Under the pieces are notes generated by a model. It was not told where the DNA came from and did no database searches. It was given only the letters and a program-made list of their open reading frames with translations. DNA of 64,000 nucleotides from assembly GCF_010729665.1 (NCBI RefSeq), contig NZ_AP022610.1, positions 4,030,001 through 4,094,000 on the forward strand, read 5' to 3'. This document shows positions 1 through 9,332 of the stretch, in pieces. The translations under genes were made by a program, and so were the position numbers. Source of the DNA: Mycolicibacterium madagascariense. Lineage in GTDB: Bacteria > Actinomycetota > Actinomycetes > Mycobacteriales > Mycobacteriaceae. Positions within the stretch are counted from its first letter, which is position 1. Each line of letters starts with the position of its first letter.

Positions 1-820
1 CGTCCCACCCCCGGGTTGCCGGATCACCGTCGGAGTAGGCGGTGAGGAACGGTTTGCGCCATTGCTCCAGCACCGCCATCGTGGCGCGCCCGATGACCGC
101 GCCGGGGTCGTTGCGCGTCAGGGGAATCAGCGCGATGAGGTGGCGCAACCCGGCCGTGTAGGACCGATCCGGGAACGGCGCGTCGTAGGCGGCGAGGACG
201 TCGGCGGGTAGCGGGCCCGCGACCGCGTCGAGGAAGAAGCTCGGCACGAGGTCGGGTGCGCGCTGATAGAACCGGACGTAGTCGAGCAGCGTCTCCTCCA
301 GCATCATGCGGCTCTCGCCTACGCCGTGGTGCGCCCAGGTGAGCTCGCCGGCGAGTTCGGGGTCGCACGTGTGCAGGATGGTGTTCGTCGCGACGACCCG
401 CGCGAAGCGATCCTGCTCGCGGGCCAGCACGCTCAGCCCGAGCGGCCCGCCCCAGTCCTGCACGACGAGCGTGACGTCGCGCAGGTCGAGCCGGGTGACC
501 AGGTCGTGCAGCCAGTCGACGTGCCGGGCGAACGTGTAATCCGTTGCCTCGCTGAGCTTGTCGGATCGCCCGTAGCCGATGTTGTCCGGCGCCACGACCC
601 GCAGCCCCGCCTCGGCGAGCACGGCGATCACCCGTCGGTACAGGTACGACCAGGTGGGTTGGCCGTGCAGCAGCAGGACGACCGGCCCGTCGCGCGGTCC
701 GGCGTCCACGAAATGCATTCGCACGGGCTCGATTCGGCGCGCCTGAACCTCGACGTAGTGTGGCGCGAACGGGTAGTCGGGCAGCGTCTCGAACCGCTCG
801 TCGGGCGTCCTGAGGATCAC
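1..820 (-). CDS. haloalkane dehalogenase-like alpha/beta hydrolase (3' end off window)
   Basis: I translated about 270 residues from a GTG start; the C-terminus lies beyond the left edge. The N-terminus (RTPDERFETLPDYPFAPHY) is typical of mycobacterial haloalkane dehalogenases of the DhmA type, which hydrolyse carbon-halogen bonds to alcohols. HGQPTWSYLY at about residue 52 forms the oxyanion region, and VQDWGG holds the nucleophile Asp122 with its halide-binding Trp123. The second halide-stabilising position, usually Asn or Glu in HGNP/HGEP, is Gln here. The catalytic His is not in the window. The gene stands alone, downstream of an SDR gene on the same strand and separated from it by a repeat-rich spacer. 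Family membership is clear; the dehalogenase activity is inferred. Confidence 0.8.
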   Translation of the reverse strand, partial: MILRTPDERFETLPDYPFAPHYVEVQARRIEPVRMHFVDAGPRDGPVVLLLHGQPTWSYLYRRVIAVLAEAGLRVVAPDNIGYGRSDKLSEATDYTFARHVDWLHDLVTRLDLRDVTLVVQDWGGPLGLSVLAREQDRFARVVATNTILHTCDPELAGELTWAHHGVGESRMMLEETLLDYVRFYQRAPDLVPSFFLDAVAGPLPADVLAAYDAPFPDRSYTAGLRHLIALIPLTRNDPGAVIGRATMAVLEQWRKPFLTAYSDGDPATRGWD

Positions 821-925
821 GTCCGCGCGTCCCTCTCGCCCTCTTCTCGCGCGTCGTCCCTCTCGCGCGTGCCCCTCCTCCGCGCACCACTTCCCCGCGC
901 GTCCCTCCCCCGCGCGTCCCTTCCC
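821..925. repeat. degenerate CGCGCGTCCCT tandem repeats
   Basis: Directly upstream of the GTG start of the dehalogenase-like gene are several imperfect copies of CGCGCGTCCCT, spaced by C- or T-rich filler. The tract is pyrimidine-rich on the + strand. No conserved protein is visible in it, although it stays open on the minus strand as an Arg/Gly/Asp-rich string. It is probably a simple-sequence expansion in the spacer. Confidence 0.55.
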
Positions 926-926
926 C

Positions 927-986
927 GCGAGCAGACGCCAAAGTGCGCCACGCCCGGCGTGTCGCGACGCATTTGCGGCTGCTCGC
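927..986. repeat. GCGAGCAGACGC inverted repeat, copy 1
   Basis: GCGAGCAGACGC (927-938) faces GCGGCTGCTCGC (975-986), and the arms pair with few mismatches across a 36-nt loop that contains a further CGCC/GGCG stem. It starts 10 bp after the stop codon of the minus-strand SDR gene. A near-identical inverted repeat follows acpS at 29886-29952. It may act as a transcript end or processing hairpin, or be a dispersed palindromic repeat. Confidence 0.6.
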
Positions 987-995
987 CAGCGAAAG

Positions 996-1697
996 TCACT
1001 GGGCGAGTTGAGGATACAGCGCGGCGACGCCATTCGCGAGACCGGCCCGCACATGGCGACTGGTGTCGTCGGCGAGCACCTCGTACTCCCCCGCCGCGAC
1101 GGCGTCGAGCGACTGCGCAGCCACGTCGGCGGGGTCGGCCTTCGGTCCGTCCAGACCCGCGCCCATGTCGGTGTCCATCAGGCCGACGTGCAGGGCGGTG
1201 ACCACGATGCCGCGCTCGACGAGCTGCGCGCGCACCGCGTTGGTCATCGACCAGGCCGCCGACTTCGACGCGCAGTAGCCGCTGATGTCGGGATAGCTGA
1301 TCCAGGACAGCACCGACAGCACGTTCAGGATGCCGCCACCGCCGTTGCGCTCGATGACGGGCGCGAAGGCCCGCACCATCGACAGCGTGCCGAAGTAGTT
1401 GGTGTCCATCTCGCGGCGCGCGCCGTCCAGGTCGCCGGTCAGCAGGTTGACGTTCGCCGCGATGCCCGCGTTGTTGATCAGCAGCGTCACGTCGCCCGCG
1501 GCCTCCACGGCGGCCGAGACCGACGCAGGGTCGGTGACGTCCAGGGCGAGCGGCTCCACGCCGTCGACGTCGATCGACGCCGGGTTGCGGGCCCCGCCGT
1601 AGACGCGAGCGCCACGTTTCAGCAACTCAAGACTGAATTGCTTGCCAAGCCCACGGTTGGCGCCGGTGACGAGTGCGGTGCAGCGAGAGATGTCCAT
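996..1697 (-). CDS. short-chain dehydrogenase/reductase
   Basis: This 233-residue classical SDR has a Rossmann fold and NAD(P) dependence. The cofactor motif TGANRGLG is at residues 11-18, the structural NNAG motif near residue 75, and the catalytic Ser then Y-C-A-S-K near residues 130-145. The length is normal for the family. The ATG start lies close to the stop of the upstream hydrolase gene (36-nt gap), so the two may be cotranscribed. The substrate cannot be read from the sequence. The stop codon is followed at once by the GCGAGCAGACGC inverted repeat. Confidence 0.85.
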   Translation of the reverse strand: MDISRCTALVTGANRGLGKQFSLELLKRGARVYGGARNPASIDVDGVEPLALDVTDPASVSAAVEAAGDVTLLINNAGIAANVNLLTGDLDGARREMDTNYFGTLSMVRAFAPVIERNGGGGILNVLSVLSWISYPDISGYCASKSAAWSMTNAVRAQLVERGIVVTALHVGLMDTDMGAGLDGPKADPADVAAQSLDAVAAGEYEVLADDTSRHVRAGLANGVAALYPQLAQ

Positions 1698-1733
1698 GAC
1701 GTCATCCTGCCCCCGGGATCGGTCCGGCGGGCG

Positions 1734-2603
1734 TCAATCGTCGCCGAGGGCGTCCCGCACCAATGCGGCGAACAGCTCCGGGCTCTCCACCGGGGTGAAG
1801 TGACCGGCACCGTCGGCGGGCGTCACGCGCACGTCGGCGAAGAACTCGTCGAGCCGATCCGACCACGCGCGGGGAAAGAGCGGGTCGTGCTCCGGCCACA
1901 GCACCGACGTCGGCGTGGCGATGCGATCCTCGGCGGCGGGCGCCTGCTCGGCGAGCGCGGTGACGACCGTTCCCGCGCCGGCGCGATACCAGCCGATCGA
2001 GGCGACGAACGCTCCCGGCGGGGAGTACACCTCGACCAGGTGGTCGAGCGCCGCCTCGTCGATGGCGAACGCCGGGCCAGACCAGTGGTCCCAGAAGTGC
2101 CGTAGGTAGGACCGAACGGCGTCGGCGTCGCCGTCGATCAGGGCCTCCGACAGCGGCAGCCGGTGCAAGGCCTGATACCAGAACTCGGTTTGCGCGTCGG
2201 GTTCGAGCACCCGTCGTCCGACGCCGGGCATGGGCGGGGACAGCACCAGGTGTCGGGCCAACCCCGGGTGCGCCTTGGCGATGGTCTGGGCCACGCGACT
2301 GCCGACGTCGTACCCGGCGAGCACGGGACGTTCCAGGCCGAGCTCGTCGATGAGCGCGACGACGCTGCCGGCCTGCGCCGCGGCGCCATACCCCTCGGCG
2401 GGATCGACGCGATGGCCATCGGATCGGCCGAAGCCGCGCAGGTCCGGAACCACGACGTCCACGTCGTCGCCGAGCAGCGGGACGACGTCGCGGAAGTCGG
2501 TGTGGTCACCGGGCCAGCCGTGCAGCAGCACGACCGGAGCACCCCCGCCGCCGTGGCGTTCGTACGCCAGCCGGAAACCTTCGTGCGGGGAAGACGTCTG
2601 CAT
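1734..2603 (-). CDS. alpha/beta hydrolase, epoxide hydrolase-like
   Basis: This 289-residue alpha/beta hydrolase has the oxyanion motif HGWPGDH at about residue 29, GFGRSDG after strand 4, and an acidic nucleophile in G-Y-D-V-G-S (about residue 98). An Asp nucleophile is typical of epoxide hydrolases and dehalogenases. The catalytic His is in GAGHFTP near the C-terminus. The tyrosines YQALHRL and GWYRAG in the cap region are candidates for epoxide ring-opening residues. It is first in a likely two-gene unit with the SDR. The exact substrate is unknown. Confidence 0.82.
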   Translation of the reverse strand: MQTSSPHEGFRLAYERHGGGGAPVVLLHGWPGDHTDFRDVVPLLGDDVDVVVPDLRGFGRSDGHRVDPAEGYGAAAQAGSVVALIDELGLERPVLAGYDVGSRVAQTIAKAHPGLARHLVLSPPMPGVGRRVLEPDAQTEFWYQALHRLPLSEALIDGDADAVRSYLRHFWDHWSGPAFAIDEAALDHLVEVYSPPGAFVASIGWYRAGAGTVVTALAEQAPAAEDRIATPTSVLWPEHDPLFPRAWSDRLDEFFADVRVTPADGAGHFTPVESPELFAALVRDALGDD

Positions 2604-2950
2604 GGGCTGTCACGTTAGCGACGGAATGGTCGCGTCACCGTCTGCGGGCAAACTTCTGTGGCGTGTCTGTGGCGTCGTTCGGCCAAAGGTGACAACTCGG
2701 CCTCGATCGGCTCGCGATTCGAGCGGCACGCCTCAAATGTCGAAGGTGCGCTTGTACAGTCGGGACGTCCGAAGCAATCGACTACCAGCCATTGACGGAA
2801 CCGCAGCACTTGGGTAAACATCCGTTCGGGGTTATTGTTCCCCATCCGGCGTTGCCACGACTGTCGGTTGCTTGCCCACTCCAGCTGCTCACGCGGCAAC
2901 GGCGCCCGGTCCCCGCGCTACCTCTACCAAGGTGCTCGACAGGGGGACGA
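2604..2950. other. divergent intergenic region without a convincing gene
   Basis: This 347-bp spacer separates the minus-strand hydrolase and the plus-strand ligase. It is less GC-rich than its flanks and must contain both promoters. Short open frames on either strand show no recognisable domain or ribosome site. I see no clear palindromic operator. Confidence 0.5.
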
Positions 2951-3010
2951 ATGTTCGACGATCACACTCGTATCGCCGCTATTGCGCCTGAGCCAGAAGG
3001 ACTTTCGTGA
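2951..3010 (+). CDS. 19-residue leader ORF coupled to the acyl-AMP ligase
   Basis: An ATG preceded by AGGGGGACGA opens a 19-codon frame ([19 protein letters not shown]). Its TGA stop (3008-3010) overlaps the GTG start of the next gene as GTGA. The ligase's own Shine-Dalgarno (AGAAGGA) lies inside this frame. The arrangement suggests translational coupling, with ribosomes ending on the leader re-initiating at the GTG. The peptide has no run of regulatory codons, so attenuation is not evident. Expression is inferred from the sequence layout only. Confidence 0.45.
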   Translation: MFDDHTRIAAIAPEPEGLS

Positions 3011-4641
3011 GTCAGTTCACTGAAACCATGTTCGCCAACGCGAGCTCGAGCCGCAACGGCATGACGACTGGCGACCCGGGAAACCCCGTTCGGCACACCT
3101 GGAAAGAGGTCTATGAGCGGGCCAGGCGCATCGCGGGGGGCCTGGCGGCCGCGGGCATCTCGCGCGGTGATGCGGTGGCCGTCCTGGCGGGCGCTCCCGT
3201 GGAGATCGCGCCAACGGCGCAGGGCATCTGGATGCGCGGCGGCAGCCTGACCATGCTGCACCAGCCCACCCCGCGCACCGACCTGCAGCGGTGGGCACGC
3301 GAGACCACCGACGTCATCAAGATGATCGAGGCCAGGGCGGTCATCGTCTCCGACCCCTTCATGCTCGCCGCCCCGGTGCTGACCGAGCATGGCATCCAGG
3401 TGCTGACCGTCGAGGAGCTGCTGGCCAGCGACCCGGTCGACCCCGTCGAGACCGATGACGACGATCTCGCGCTCATGCAGCTGACGTCCGGTTCGACCGG
3501 ATTCCCCAAGGCCGTGTGCATCTCGCACGCCAACATCGTGGCCAATGCGCACGCGATGTTCGTCGGCGCACGCTTCGACCCCGACACCGACGTCATCGTC
3601 AGCTGGCTGCCGTGCTTCCACGACATGGGCATGACGGGATTCCTGACGGTGCCCATGTTCTTCGGCGCGGAGCTGGTCAAGGTCACGCCCATGGACTTCC
3701 TGGGCGACATCCTGTTGTGGGCCAAGCTCATCGACAAGTATCGGGGCACCATGACCGCGGCGCCCAACTTCGCGTACAACCTGCTCGCCCGACGACTGCG
3801 CCGCCAAGCCACCGAGGGCCAGTTCGACCTCTCGTCGCTGCGGTGGGCGTTGTCCGGCGCCGAACAGGTCGACCCGGCCGACGTCGAGGATCTGTGCGAG
3901 GCCGGCGCGCCGTTCGGGCTGCGTCCCGACGCCATCGTGCCCGCCTACGGCATGGCCGAGACCACCGTGGCGGTGTCCTTCACCGAGTGCGGAGCGGGCA
4001 TGGTGGTCGACGAGGTCGACGCCGACCTGCTCGCCGTGCTGCACCGCGCGGTGCCCGCCACCAAGGGCAACACCCGCCGCCTGGTGGCCCTGGGTCGGCC
4101 CATCGATGGACTGCAGGCGCGCATCGTCGACGAGGACGACAACGTGCTGCCCGAGCGCGCCGTCGGCGTCATTCAGGTGCGCGGCAACCCGGTGACCAAG
4201 GGCTACGTCACCATGGCCGGTTTCATCGGCGCCCAGGACCGGTTGGGCTGGTATGACACCGGCGACATGGGCTACCTGACCGAGAAGGGCGACATCGTCG
4301 TCTGCGGGCGGGTGAAGGACGTCATCATCATGGCGGGCAAGAACATCTACCCCACCGACATCGAACGTGCTGCGACCCGGGTGACCGGCGTCCGACCCGG
4401 CTGCTCGGTCGCGGTGCGGCTCGACGCTGGGCTGTCTCGCGAAACCTTCGCCGTCGCAGTCGAATCCAACGACTACGCCGACGCCGCGCAGGTGCGCAGG
4501 ATCGAGCGCCAGGTCGCCCACGAGGTCTTCGCCGACGTCGACGTCCGACCTCGCAACGTCGTCGTGCTGCAGCCCGGGGTCATCCCGAAGACGCCCTCGG
4601 GCAAGCTGCGTCGCGCGCACGCGGTGGCCCTCGTCAACTAG
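3007..4641 (+). CDS. FadD-type acyl-AMP ligase / acyl-CoA synthetase
   Basis: This 544-residue member of the ANL adenylating superfamily activates fatty acids as acyl-AMP and passes them to CoA or a carrier protein. The P-loop-like A3 motif is [11 protein letters not shown] (about residue 160). [10 protein letters not shown] follows, a form more often seen in fatty acyl-AMP ligases than in classical FadD enzymes. A5 is YGMAETT and A7 is YDTGDMGY. A8 [16 protein letters not shown] and the A10 lysine in [10 protein letters not shown] are all present, so the enzyme looks intact. The GTG start is supported by AGAAGGA 5-10 nt upstream and overlaps the leader ORF. Its end overlaps the convergent HNH pseudogene by 8 bp. 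No PKS or carrier protein is nearby, so the acceptor is unknown. Confidence 0.85.
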   Translation: MSQFTETMFANASSSRNGMTTGDPGNPVRHTWKEVYERARRIAGGLAAAGISRGDAVAVLAGAPVEIAPTAQGIWMRGGSLTMLHQPTPRTDLQRWARETTDVIKMIEARAVIVSDPFMLAAPVLTEHGIQVLTVEELLASDPVDPVETDDDDLALMQLTSGSTGFPKAVCISHANIVANAHAMFVGARFDPDTDVIVSWLPCFHDMGMTGFLTVPMFFGAELVKVTPMDFLGDILLWAKLIDKYRGTMTAAPNFAYNLLARRLRRQATEGQFDLSSLRWALSGAEQVDPADVEDLCEAGAPFGLRPDAIVPAYGMAETTVAVSFTECGAGMVVDEVDADLLAVLHRAVPATKGNTRRLVALGRPIDGLQARIVDEDDNVLPERAVGVIQVRGNPVTKGYVTMAGFIGAQDRLGWYDTGDMGYLTEKGDIVVCGRVKDVIIMAGKNIYPTDIERAATRVTGVRPGCSVAVRLDAGLSRETFAVAVESNDYADAAQVRRIERQVAHEVFADVDVRPRNVVVLQPGVIPKTPSGKLRRAHAVALVN

Positions 4642-6461
4642 GTCCATCACGCCCGCCGAGGAGGCGTTCGGGGTGGTGGTAGTAGTTGAGCCGGGGTTGG
4701 CCGGTGTCGAGTTCTGGGGGTGGGATCCATTGCACCCCTTGGGGTGTGATGGTGACCGTCCAGCCGTATTCGGCGAGGCGGTTGTCCGGTGGGCAGGCCA
4801 GGACTTCTTCGTTGACGTTGGTCTGGCCGCCGTTCTTCGCCCAGCCATTGACGTGGTGGACCTGGGTGCCGTAGGCCGGGACGGTGCAGCCGGGTTTGGT
4901 GCAGCCGCGGTCTCGGGCGTAGAGCACGATGCGGTGCGCGGGTGGGGCGATGCGCTTGGTGCGCCCGCAGTAGAGGACTTCGTTGGTGTGGCGGTCGAAG
5001 ACGGTCAGGTAGTGGTAGGCGTGGGATGCCATGCGGATGACGTCACGCATGGGGAGCACGGTGCCCCCGGCGGTGACCGCGGTCCTGGAGGTGGGTGGGC
5101 GCGGGGTTGGGGTTGGCGCGGGGGTGCTGTTGGCGTCTGACCCCAGCTCGGCCCCGGTGGGCTCTGTGTCGTTCTGCGGCGCGGCGGCCGGTTCTTGCTC
5201 GGCTGCGGGCTCACCCATCGAGGCGGCCGCAGCGGGCTCGGGCTCGGTGGCCGCGGGCTCGCGCTCGGGCTCGGTGGCCGCGGGCTCGGGGTGTGAGTCG
5301 ACGACGGGCTCGGGCTCGGACGCGGGGTTGGCCGCGGGCTCGGCGTCCGACGCGGCGGGCCCGGCGTCTGATTCGGGCCGAGTGTCGGCGGGTGGGGTGG
5401 CGGCGGCGGCGTCGCGGTGCGGCGTGACCGCGGGCTCGGCCTCCGACGCCGCGAGTTCGGATTCAGCGTCCGGCTCGGGCTGGGCGGCAGGCCCGCCCCA
5501 CCTCCTCGTCGAACAGCGTCGCCGGCGGGGGCGGTGTCGGCGGCAGCCCCGCGGCGGCTTGCAGGTCCTGCAGGGTGGTGCTGATGATCACCGTCACCGG
5601 CAACCCGTTGTGCTGACCCAACGTGCCGGATTGCAGCACCATCCGCCCCACGGCGACCATCGCATCGAGTTGGCGCCGCCCCAGCGACCGGTGATCCCCC
5701 TCGATCTGCTCCCGGGTCGGGGTCCCCGACACACAGGGATGAGGATCGTCGCGGTTGCACATCCCCGGGGCGGCCAACTTGGCGTAGATCGCCTCCCACA
5801 CTGCCCGGGCTTCGGGATCGAGTTCCCCGCTGAGCACGCTCATCCCATCAGCGCGTTGCGGACCCAACGCCAAGGACCCACTCGGCGGTGCCGGATCGGT
5901 GTCGTCGGGTTCGGGGCCGTCCTGATCGAGATAGGTCAACAACTTGTCGGCGACCTTCTTCAACTCCTCCGGCGTCAACCCGGGGGCCTGCAACGCCAGC
6001 GACGCCTCACACCCCTCCCGGTCGGCCACCGACACCCAGGACGGCACCTTGGCGAAGAACTCCCGAATCCTGACCACGTGATCGGCCCCGATCGCCCCTT
6101 GGGCGACCAGGGCGGCCACCAACGGCAACACCGGCTCCTGGGACTCACCGATCAGGGAGACCCGCGGCCCCAGATCACGGGCGTGATCGAGCCGGCGCTG
6201 GGCATCGACAGCGGTGATCTTCAGCCGATCCGCCAGCAGCGCCTTCCACGACGTGCCACCCAGGGCGACGGGGTTGGCCTCGCGCGACAACCGGGCCAGG
6301 ATCTGATGGATCAACGCCGCGCGGCGCCGATCGGCGACCTCCAACTCCCCCAGCGCCCCCAGCAGTTCGGTGTCGCCGAAGGACTCCAGGCTCAAGGCGG
6401 CGACGGCGTCGGAGGCCGCGAGATAGCGCTCGAGCACCGCGCGGTCACCGTCCCCATCCAC
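4634..6461 (-). pseudogene. frameshifted 13E12/DUF222-type HNH endonuclease
   Basis: The N-terminal part (from GTG 6461 to about 5490) is a DUF222 domain with the family hallmark stretches LLADRLKIT, VAALVAQGAIG and VLSGELDPEARAVWEAIYAKL. After ATLFDEEVG this frame goes out of phase and stops at 5463. The C-terminal HNH part lies in another frame (to 4634) and reads YCGRTKR, CTKPGC, VHHVNGWAKNGG and CPPDNRL. A Pro/Ala/Glu-rich linker joins them and stays open in the second frame. A single-base change near the GGGG at about 5485-5490 would fuse the halves into a normal-length protein of about 600 residues. It is either a real frameshift or a sequencing error. Members of this family are multicopy in mycobacteria and of unclear function. 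Confidence 0.8.
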
Positions 6462-6590
6462 CCTTCGAACATACCTTCGACCACCGACACCGCCCCGCCC
6501 ACCGAGCACCCAAAGCCGCAGTTGCACACCACGATTCGCTCAGAGGTGGGCAATTGCCTTCAGCCGAAGACCGCCACGGCTCTTCGCTGA

Positions 6591-7226
6591 CTAGGTGCGT
6601 CTCGCCCGCGGACGGGCCACGTCCTTGGCCGCCGGCATCCGTAGCGCGGCGTCTCCCCGTGCGGCGTCGACGATTTCGATCGCCGTACGAAACAGCGGGG
6701 TCGCCTGATGCTCCGCGCTGAGCGGCATGCCCGCCGCGATCCGCAGCAGCAGGCTCGCCAGCGTGCCGGGCGTGAGGCTCGGGACCACGAGCAGATTGGC
6801 GCTGGCGTCGCGGCCCGTAACCGCCATCAGATGCTGGTGCTTGTTCTGCCAGTGCCGCGAATTCAGATCCGGCATGTTCTCCGACAGCGACCAGTTCACC
6901 GAGATGTCGATGACCTCGCCCAGCCGACCGTGCAGCACACCGACCAGCTCGGGCAATTCCCCCGCTAGTCGGTTCGAGTGCGGCCACCAGGCACCGTCGA
7001 CGCGGCGCCCGAGTTCGCCGCACAGCGTCAGGCGAACGGGGCTGGCCGTACGTCGTGACGGCGGGGCAGTCACGACGCGACCGTGGGAGGCAAGAAGATG
7101 TGCGGCCGACTCAAGTGCAAATCCTTCGCGAGTGCGAACCGTCGAGCGACGCGAAACGGCAGTCGGATCGAATCCACGGTGCCGTCGTGCTGAGGGACGC
7201 ACGACCATCGTCGACGAGAAGCGGCT
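6591..7226 (-). CDS. DUF5994 family protein
   Basis: This protein of about 211 residues carries the DUF5994 signature: [27 protein letters not shown], then a basic W-Q-N-K-H segment and [12 protein letters not shown]. The family is common in actinobacteria and has no known activity. The stretch before residue 60 is Arg/Ser-rich and poorly conserved, and the start is uncertain; I chose ATG 7226, but an upstream Met at 7259 or a start nearer the domain is possible. It is divergent from echA14 with only about 50 bp between them. Confidence 0.72.
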   Translation of the reverse strand, partial: SRFSSTMVVRPSARRHRGFDPTAVSRRSTVRTREGFALESAAHLLASHGRVVTAPPSRRTASPVRLTLCGELGRRVDGAWWPHSNRLAGELPELVGVLHGRLGEVIDISVNWSLSENMPDLNSRHWQNKHQHLMAVTGRDASANLLVVPSLTPGTLASLLLRIAAGMPLSAEHQATPLFRTAIEIVDAARGDAALRMPAAKDVARPRARRT

Positions 7227-7279
7227 CATCACCCAGCCTACGCACCCCACGGCGAACACGGGTCACTACGCTGGACGCC

Positions 7280-8032
7280 GTGTCCGATCTCGTACTGACG
7301 CAGGTCGAGGACCGCGTCGCACTCATCACCGTCAACGATCCCGACCGCCGCAACGCGGTCACCACCGAGATCTCCGCGGCATTGCGGGCCAGCGTCGACG
7401 CCGCCGAGGCCGACGAGGGCGTCCACGCGATCATCGTCACCGGAGCGGGCAAGGCGTTCTGCGCGGGCGCCGACCTGACGGCTCTCGGCGCAGCGGCCGA
7501 GGACGGCCTGCGCGTCATCTACGACGGCTTCCTGGCCGTGGCGAACTGCACGCTGCCGACGATCGCCGCGGTCAACGGGGCGGCCGTCGGCGCCGGCCTC
7601 AATCTGGCGCTGGCCGCCGACGTCCGCATCGCCGGACCCTCGGCCCTCTTCGATCCCCGGTTCCAGAAGCTCGGCATCCACCCCGGCGGCGGCGCGACGT
7701 GGATGCTGCAGCGGGCGGTCGGGCCTCAGGTCGCGAGGGCATCCCTACTGTTCGGAATGCGGTTCGACGCCGAGGCTTCGGTGCGCCACGGGCTGGCCCT
7801 CGAGGTGGCCGACGACCCGGTCGCGGCGGCCAGAGCGCTCGCCGCGGGGCCGGCCTCGGCTCCTCGCGAGGTCGTCATCGCCACGAAGGCGTCGATGCGC
7901 GCCACGGTCAACCCCGGCAGCGTCGACACCGATCAGCACCGCATCGCCGTCGACGTCGAGATCGGTCCGCAGGCCGCGTCGATCGAATCTCCGGAATTCG
8001 CCGCCAGATTGGCCGCAGCCAAGCGCCGCTAG
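7280..8032 (+). CDS. echA14: enoyl-CoA hydratase/isomerase EchA14-like
   Basis: This 250-residue crotonase-fold protein hydrates trans-2-enoyl-CoA in beta-oxidation or amino-acid catabolism. The CoA/oxyanion segments [12 protein letters not shown] (near residue 60) and the run beginning at [20 protein letters not shown] are typical. The text closely matches the M. tuberculosis EchA14 I remember, including [20 protein letters not shown]. The segment corresponding to the second catalytic Glu region (PGGGATWML) lacks a clear acid, so hydratase activity is not certain. The GTG start fits the family N-terminus; longer frames upstream are spurious. The stop converges on citE with a 4-bp overlap, as in a shared branched-chain acyl-CoA locus. 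Confidence 0.85.
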   Translation: MSDLVLTQVEDRVALITVNDPDRRNAVTTEISAALRASVDAAEADEGVHAIIVTGAGKAFCAGADLTALGAAAEDGLRVIYDGFLAVANCTLPTIAAVNGAAVGAGLNLALAADVRIAGPSALFDPRFQKLGIHPGGGATWMLQRAVGPQVARASLLFGMRFDAEASVRHGLALEVADDPVAAARALAAGPASAPREVVIATKASMRATVNPGSVDTDQHRIAVDVEIGPQAASIESPEFAARLAAAKRR

Positions 8033-8841
8033 CCGTCGGGCGAGAGTGCGACGATCCGCTGCGCCCGGCGCAGTACCGGCATGTCCACCATCTGGCCCTC
8101 GAACTGGAACACACCCCGCTCGGAGCGGGCGGCCTCGAGCACGTTGCGCGCCCACTGCGCCTGCTCGTCCGTCGGCGCATACCCGGCCCGGATCACCGCG
8201 ACCTGGGTCGGATGGATCGCGACCTTCGCGTCGAAACCCACCGCCACCGCGTCGTCGGTCTCGGCGCGCAGCCCGTCGAGATCCTTGATGTCGAGATAGA
8301 CCGAGTCGAGTGCCAGCCGACCGTAGGCCTTGGCGGCCAGAAGGCTCTGAGAGCGAACGTGTTTCGCGACGTCGCGGTAGCTACCGTCGGCATGCCGATT
8401 GGCGGTGCCCCCCGTGGCGGCGAACAGGTCCTCGGCACCCCACATGACCGCGAATGCGTTGTCGACGCGGGCCAGATCGACGACGGCCAGTGCGCCCAAC
8501 GGGGTCTCGATCAGCACCACCACCTCGCGCGGCGCGAGTGCCGCGATCTGATCGGCGGTCTCGGTCTTGGCCAGCATGACCGCCGTGTACTCGGTCGACG
8601 CGAGCGCCTCCACGTCGAGGGCATGGTCGGGTGTGGTGGCGGGATTCACCCGAACCACCGTCCGTGTCGGGTCGAGTGGCGTGGACACCAGCGCCTCGCG
8701 CGCGGCCGCTCGGTCCTTCGCCGCGACGCCGTCCTCCAGGTCGAGGATGACGACGTCGGCTGCTGCGGCGGCCTTCTCGAACCGCTCGGGACGGTCCGCG
8801 GGACAGAACAACCAACCCGGACCCTTCGGCGTCACCGTCAT
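8029..8841 (-). CDS. citE: CitE-like beta-hydroxyacyl-CoA lyase
   Basis: This 270-residue HpcH/HpaI-citrate lyase-beta TIM barrel starts [23 protein letters not shown] supplies metal/CoA contacts, VRVNP follows, and MWGAEDLF carries a metal-binding Asp. There are no citrate lyase alpha or gamma genes nearby, so this is a stand-alone CitE-like protein. The M. tuberculosis homologue (Rv2498c) has been described as a stereospecific beta-hydroxyacyl-CoA lyase acting on HMG-CoA-like or malyl-CoA-like substrates, which fits the leucine-type operon here. It overlaps the upstream MaoC gene by 4 nt and is the last gene of the accD1 operon. Confidence 0.9.
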   Translation of the reverse strand: MTVTPKGPGWLFCPADRPERFEKAAAAADVVILDLEDGVAAKDRAAAREALVSTPLDPTRTVVRVNPATTPDHALDVEALASTEYTAVMLAKTETADQIAALAPREVVVLIETPLGALAVVDLARVDNAFAVMWGAEDLFAATGGTANRHADGSYRDVAKHVRSQSLLAAKAYGRLALDSVYLDIKDLDGLRAETDDAVAVGFDAKVAIHPTQVAVIRAGYAPTDEQAQWARNVLEAARSERGVFQFEGQMVDMPVLRRAQRIVALSPDG

Positions 8842-9332
8842 TCCGCCCCCTCGGGACGCTTGCGCACCATGGTCTTTCGCGACGCGGTGGCCACGACGTC
8901 GCCGTGCTGATTGCGGCCGGTGTGCGCGAACGTCACGATGCCCTCCCCCGGCCTGCTCTTCGACTCGCGCTTGTCGGTCACCTCGGTCTCGGCATACAGC
9001 GTGTCGCCGTGGAACAGCGGCTTGGGGAACGCGACGTCACTGAATCCGAGGTTCCCGACGATGGTGCCCTGGGTCAGCTGTGCCACCGACAGTCCGACGA
9101 GCGTGGACAGCGTGAACATCGAGTTGACCAGACGCTGGTGGAAGGGCGGCAGTGCCTCGGAGAACGCCGCATCGAGGTGTAGCGCCTGGGTGTTCATCGT
9201 CAACGTGGTGAACAGGACGTTGTCGGCCTCGGTGATCGTGCGCCCCGGGCGGTGTTGGTACAGCACGCCCGGCTCGAACTCCTCGAACCACAGCCCACGT
9301 TGGACCACCACCCTCGGCGACCCTGCGGTCAC
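8838..9332 (-). CDS. MaoC-like hotdog dehydratase
   Basis: This 164-residue hotdog-fold protein of the MaoC/R-hydratase type probably hydrates or dehydrates an enoyl-CoA. The hydratase-like stretch N-T-Q-A-L-H-L-D lies near residue 50 and is followed by VNSMFTLSTLVGLSV, with the C-terminal strand ETEVTDKRESKSRPGEGIV. It corresponds to Rv2499c. It sits between fadE19 and citE, with 4-nt overlaps on both sides, which indicates translational coupling. In the pathway it is a plausible hydratase between the carboxylated enoyl-CoA and the CitE lyase substrate; that role is inferred. Confidence 0.87.
   Translation of the reverse strand: MTAGSPRVVVQRGLWFEEFEPGVLYQHRPGRTITEADNVLFTTLTMNTQALHLDAAFSEALPPFHQRLVNSMFTLSTLVGLSVAQLTQGTIVGNLGFSDVAFPKPLFHGDTLYAETEVTDKRESKSRPGEGIVTFAHTGRNQHGDVVATASRKTMVRKRPEGAE

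Noticed and set aside
821..925. A CRISPR array
   Set aside because: The repeats are short, degenerate, GC-rich and lack uniform spacers; there are no cas genes.
24..941. A 305-residue Arg/Gly-rich protein on the minus strand
   Set aside because: It is the wrong frame of the haloalkane dehalogenase-like gene; high GC keeps shadow frames open.
2615..2899. A 94-residue minus-strand gene in the hydrolase-ligase spacer
   Set aside because: No ribosome site, no recognisable domain, and it occupies the likely promoter region.
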